NCBI GenBank assembly: GCA_034696485.1
Contig: JAQIWT010001197.1
Location: 1 to 11,962 of the forward strand
DNA: 11,962 nucleotides
Origin: Isohypsibius dastychi
Lineage: Eukaryota > Tardigrada > Eutardigrada > Parachela > Isohypsibiidae
Direction of reading: 5' to 3'
Below the pieces are notes generated by a model. That model did no database searches. It was not told where the DNA came from and was given only the letters and a program-made list of their open reading frames with translations. Numbering within the stretch: position 1 is the stretch's first letter; every line of letters starts with the position of its first letter. Of this stretch, positions 8,730 to 11,962 are shown one piece after another. Both the position numbers and the translations under genes were made by a program.

Positions 8730-8833
8730 TACAGCTAGTCGCTTTACTAACTGCGGGTTTTCTGACTTCATCTTCATTAAAAGTCTACGGGAATGACGTC
8801 AGAAAACCGCAGTTACTAAAGGGACTAGCTGTA
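8730..8833. mobile_element. MITE-like hairpin element, copy 2
   Basis: This is the same ~104 bp element as at 7529-7631, in the same orientation, with inverted arms TACAGCTAGTC and GACTAGCTGTA and a shared asymmetric centre. The terminal arms match each other better than in copy 1. One TGACGTCA remains intact at 8794-8801; the counterpart in the left arm is changed to TGACTTCA. It lies in intergenic DNA ~600 bp beyond the kinase stop. No coding capacity. Confidence 0.88.
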
Positions 8834-8934
8834 GATTGAAGGTATGCCAAACAATCAGTTTGTCAAAGAACGCGCTGAATTTCTTGTTCTGCGGAATGAA
8901 GGATAGGGATCGGAAAAGTCAGCCACTTTTGGCT

Positions 8935-9170
8935 GATCAGTCAGTCAGTCGACATTTACGTAGAATGAAGCGACTGCCAGCAGTCAGTCACATCTAAGGG
9001 ACAGGTCACGTAAAGGCAGTCACTGGTAAGTTCGTGTGAGTTTTGGCCGAGTCGGAATTTTGCTGAATGAGCGACTCAGTCATTCAGTCAGAGCGACATA
9101 ATTTTTAACAGAGCGACTGGATTTTTCAGTCAGCCGTTCGCCAGTGACGACTCACAAGCAAACTCACACC
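8935..9170. repeat. Degenerate CAGTC/GACTG-rich tract with GAGCGAC repeats
   Basis: Many copies of CAGTCA or its complement cluster here, beginning with three in tandem (CAGTCAGTCAGTC) near 8940. GAGCGAC recurs at 9069, 9091 and 9111, about 20-22 bp apart, followed by A/T-rich spacers. This is an old, decayed tandem-type repeat with no evident coding role. Confidence 0.6.
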
Positions 9171-9430
9171 GTCAGCGTTTATCCCGGTCGTTACTCGATA
9201 TAGAAATGGATAGAGCAGAATATCAGCAAGAGCCAGAGAAAACATCCGGAAATGGGACGAGTGATGAGATATGGATTTTTGAAAACGTGCCATTTTTGGG
9301 GCTGTGACGTGTTTCACGTCATCGCTCCAGTTTTTGCCCATAACCTGCTTTATCCATTACTGTATCGAAGTGCAACCAGGATAGGCGAACAACGGAAGGA
9401 GTTTGCTTGTCAGACTCAGCGACCTCAGGT
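9145..9430. repeat. Foldback repeat with ~95 bp imperfect inverted arms
   Basis: About 9145-9240 matches the reverse complement of about 9330-9430 with small indels. Anchor words shared in inverted orientation are ACAAGCAAACTC, CGATA and ATGGATA. Between the arms lies a perfect small palindrome, TGACGTG-TTT-CACGTCA. It is likely a foldback or MITE relic different from the 103 bp element. Confidence 0.65.
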
Positions 9431-10007
9431 CATTCGCTGGACATCGACCAGGGAATGCCAGCATTTGCCTTTTTAATGACTGACAAACTCGCATGTCGAA
9501 CATCAGAATTAGCGGTTTCTTTTCTTCCCGTTTTCTTCAAAGTAAACAATCATTACTGTTCCTCGAGTTCCCAACGTTCCAACAACACCGGCAAACGCAG
9601 CTGCCAGAAAGTACACCGATTTCAGATGCAACGTTCCGTCCGACGGACAGTCAGTATTTATTGGCAGTCCATGTATTCACTCCATTACATGTATTCATTC
9701 CATATTTCCTTGTATTTCACAGTACCTCGTACCAAAATCAGTGTGTTCTGTATCCAAAAGATAATTTATTCTGATTCAGACACCCGAGTTCAGAAACAGA
9801 TCACATTCGCATCCTAGGCTGTCGAAGCAAACCAGATACATATGTGCCAATGAACTTACAAGTAGGAAGAAAAATAAAATAATTTATATCAAAACATGAC
9901 GTTTCACTTCATTAAACAGGGAAAGTCAACAAGCCAACAAGCTCATCAATACGATAATGGTTAACACTGGAGCCTCACTATCCTTTCCAATAGCCAACTT
10001 AGACAAA

Positions 10008-11126
10008 TTAAGTGGGACGGATTATTGTATGCATCAGTTCGGGCATCAGCAATCCCAGAAAATCAGCCGTGTGTTTGGAAACATGTCCTCCGTTGACGAC
10101 CGTCGTCAGTGCCTCCGTCCAATTATAACCATCCACGTAATTTCTCCTGGAATAACATGGAGCTAAGACCAAGAAAAACCACCTCGTCCATTTTACCCTT
10201 TGTTATGAGAGATCCGGCAGACTGACTGGCATACGAATCGAATATTTCGTTCCGCATTAGCTCTAAGAAATCTTCCGACGAGTTTCTCGAGCTTTCCCAA
10301 TACATCCGACTGTGCCTCCGTTAGAGCTCCGTTCTCAGCAAGGAACAGGTTCGCTATCTGCTCACGTAGTTTATTTGGAGACTCCAACAATAATTCCTCA
10401 ACATAAAGCGTCGAACATCTAAACCAGGCGGTGACCATAATATTCGAACGAATAATCTGGACCTTTTTAGTGTGCGCTAGCATGTTCCATACCAATCCAC
10501 AATCAATGGTACCACCACTGAACATGACGTCGACTATGGAAAGGTCTGCACCAGAAAATCTCAAAGTCCCCAGAATGTAATGGAGTCCATTCATTTTCAG
10601 TTGGTTCGGCTGAAGGTTCTCGATGTGGACTGGAATTCTAGGAAGTATGAGATGCAAAACCACCAGGTCCGGTTTGATCAAGTTCTTCAGTCTCGCACGC
10701 CAGTCTTCGTAGGTTGATTGCCAGAAATCGGGACCACGCCAGACAAGGAACACGGGAAGCTCGATTAGAAGGTGAGTTCGGAACTTCCTGGCTCCTCGAA
10801 TGATCTGCATCCAACCTTTGCAGACGCTGCAGTTGAGGAAATTGTGATCGTTATCCAGAGGGCAAAAAAACTTCAGTCGTCTTAAATACCGTTCAATCTT
10901 TTTGAGACTGATGGAATCAAGGTTCTCGAAAATAATTTCCATAACTTCTTGTGGGAGATCGCAGATGCTCCTGAATAAGACGCATGTCACGAACTAAACC
11001 TGATGAATTCCGCGCAACAAGCATGTTATAAACAGATACTTACGTTACATGATCGGTGGTTTGACTCCAAGAAGGTGCTGTGGTAGAAATTCCAGAATGC
11101 TTCTCATCCATATCGACCCTCGCCAT
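10008..11126 (-). CDS. F-box domain protein, copy B (four exons, 310 aa)
   Basis: Minus-strand exons are 11126-11044, 10970-10890, 10826-10197 and 10146-10008, separated by GT-AG introns of 73, 63 and 50 bp; coding length 933 nt. The F-box is DLPQEVMEIIF, ENLDSISLKKIER then VCKGW, and the remainder is the same leucine-rich substrate-side region as copy A with many substitutions. Copy B is two codons shorter, both within exon 3. Intron 2 (10889-10827) is a multiple of three and has no in-frame stop, so a naive reading keeps it as coding and produces a frame of 265 codons starting at 10990. The 58 bp stop-containing intron at the same place in copy A, and the restored VCKGW motif, show it is an intron. 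Likely an SCF substrate receptor; target unknown. It is divergently paired with a kinase copy predicted beyond the right edge. Confidence 0.85.
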
Positions 11127-11942
11127 TTCGAGCAGATATCAGTTAGATACGAAATTGATTATTCTAGAAAGAGAGCAAGAATCTCTTGCAGATGAATCAG
11201 AATTCCAAGTTCGGTGAATTCTGAACCCTTTTGTCAACTTTGCAATTTAGAGATGAAAACAAAATGGAAGATGAGATGAGACAAGTCCGCAGTTCGATCC
11301 GCATTCCGCAACGCTGTAGCCGGTTGAGTGGAGGGTAGTGAGAGGAGGTACCCCTTACGTTTTATTCTACCATATCAACTTCGTGCTCATACTGTAATCA
11401 TCTGTGTGCTTCCTCCATTCATCATATTGATGTGGATGCGGATTCTCCTGGCTGCACGTCAGTGTTAACATTCAGAAATGTTAACTTTGTCCATTTGATT
11501 CGAATAATTTCGATTGACTTTCATGCGTATTTTGCTTCAAGATCTTTGAATCATGTTGGAAACGCAGTCCAAAATTTCTCATGCCGGCTGTTCCCAGCAA
11601 TTAACTTGGCGAATTCACGTGCGCTTTTTCCGGAGAAGTACAACAAAGGCCAGAAAAGGTCACCGGACTTCGCCCTGTAACAGGGCGATGACCGTTTACA
11701 CTAGTGTATTCGATCGAGTTCATAACAGGGCCCCTGTTATGAACTCGATCGAATACACTAGTGTGAAATGCAGTGAGTCATCGTAAACAGAAGACTGTTC
11801 GCGTCATCGCATAGTCTAGATGGGATTGGGCATTGGTCTGTCTAGAAACGCCCTTCGCTCCGCCTCGCTTCAACTGGTTTGCATTATTTCGATTTGAATC
11901 GTTCGTCTTCATTTTCACTTCTTGGATGCTCCTCCATTGTTC
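11127..11942. promoter_or_regulatory. Divergent intergenic region, right copy
   Basis: Counterpart of 4138-4917. It carries the conserved patches seen on the left plus the palindromic insertion. It should contain promoters for F-box copy B and for the predicted downstream kinase copy. No TATA box or other core element stands out. Confidence 0.5.
11671..11775. repeat. Palindromic insertion (33 bp perfect arms, 1 bp centre)
   Basis: 11698-11730 is the exact reverse complement of 11732-11764, around a single C at 11731. A second small palindrome, CGCCCTGT-A-ACAGGGCG, lies at 11671-11687. The left duplicate has none of this: it reads straight from GGACTTCGC into TAGTCATCG. The inserted part is thus about 11674-11775. 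Near-complementary GATGAC and GTCATC flank it. No coding function. Confidence 0.9.
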
Positions 11943-11962
11943 ATGTCCTCCAGTCGCTCTTC
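11943..11962 (+). CDS. Possible 5' start of second kinase copy (truncated by window)
   Basis: ATG TCC TCC AGT CGC TCT TC matches the sequence at 4918-4935 upstream of the kinase. In the left copy this ATG runs into TAG at 4936-4938; here the base after TCTT is C, so the frame stays open at the window end. It is either the real start of the sister kinase or 5'UTR. Evidence is positional only. Confidence 0.3.

Larger units (their letters stand above)
8125..9559. other. Repeat-rich intergenic region
   Basis: No gene is recognised between the kinase stop and the second duplication block. The region holds a putative poly(A) signal, an imperfect inverted repeat (8440-8459 with 8524-8543, 16 of 20 bases pairing by eye), a G12 run at 8576-8587, a second MITE copy, a CAGTC-rich tract and a larger foldback. 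Open frames here run through these repeats and have no family motifs. Confidence 0.6.
9560..11962. repeat. Right copy of the segmental duplication (runs off window)
   Basis: Homologous and collinear with about 2590-4937: same 3' flank, F-box gene with matching exon lengths, and divergent intergenic DNA. The main structural difference seen is a ~100 bp palindromic insertion at about 11674-11775. It is still matching the left copy when the window ends, just before the kinase start region, so it continues beyond 11962. Confidence 0.9.

Noticed and set aside
8206-8839. Overlapping ORFs on both strands around the G12 run
   Set aside because: They cross the G12 run, the inverted repeat and the second MITE, and show no domain.
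1-11962. CRISPR array, tRNA or rRNA gene
   Set aside because: No regularly spaced repeats, no tRNA cloverleaf with a GTTCRANNC box, and no rRNA-like stretch was found; the gene content is eukaryotic.

Overview
The window looks like nuclear DNA from a small-bodied invertebrate animal. The genes are split by short introns, mostly about 50-180 bp, with GT donors and T-rich AG acceptors. The recognisable families are metazoan: a SUEL-type lectin domain, F-box proteins, a MAP kinase kinase, and Raf-type RBD and C1 domains. There are also MITE-like hairpin elements. A tardigrade or similar micro-invertebrate would fit, but I cannot fix the taxon from sequence alone. I see no bacterial, viral or rRNA/tRNA signal.

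Layout, left to right. Positions 1-1646 hold nothing I recognise. A minus-strand exon at 1647-1937 encodes one galactose/rhamnose-binding (SUEL) lectin domain. From about 2590 to 4937 lies the left copy of a segmental duplication. It contains a four-exon F-box gene on the minus strand (4137 down to 3018) and a divergent intergenic region leading to a plus-strand kinase gene. That kinase gene runs 4984-8124 in about ten exons. Positions 8125-9559 are intergenic and rich in repeats: two copies of a ~103 bp MITE (one inside the last kinase intron), a CAGTC-rich tract and a foldback repeat. From about 9560 to the right edge is the second copy of the duplication, with a second four-exon F-box gene (11126 down to 10008) and the same divergent upstream region. 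It stops exactly where the second kinase gene should begin.

The main observation is the architecture of the kinase gene. Spliced by eye, it encodes a MAPK-docking motif, then a complete MAPKK (MEK/MKK-like) catalytic domain, then a Raf-like Ras-binding domain, then a Raf-like C1 (cysteine-rich) domain. The end of the kinase and the start of the RBD lie in the same exon (6781-6949), so the fusion does not depend on linking two gene models. Raf has RBD-C1 in front of a MAPKKK domain; here the same module sits behind a MAPKK domain. If expressed, the protein could place a MAPKK directly under Ras-family GTPase and membrane control, bypassing Raf. One internal intron lacks a recognisable GT donor because an AT-rich tandem repeat occupies that spot. 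This copy may therefore be damaged, mis-assembled or unusually spliced. The duplication predicts a sister copy just beyond the right edge.
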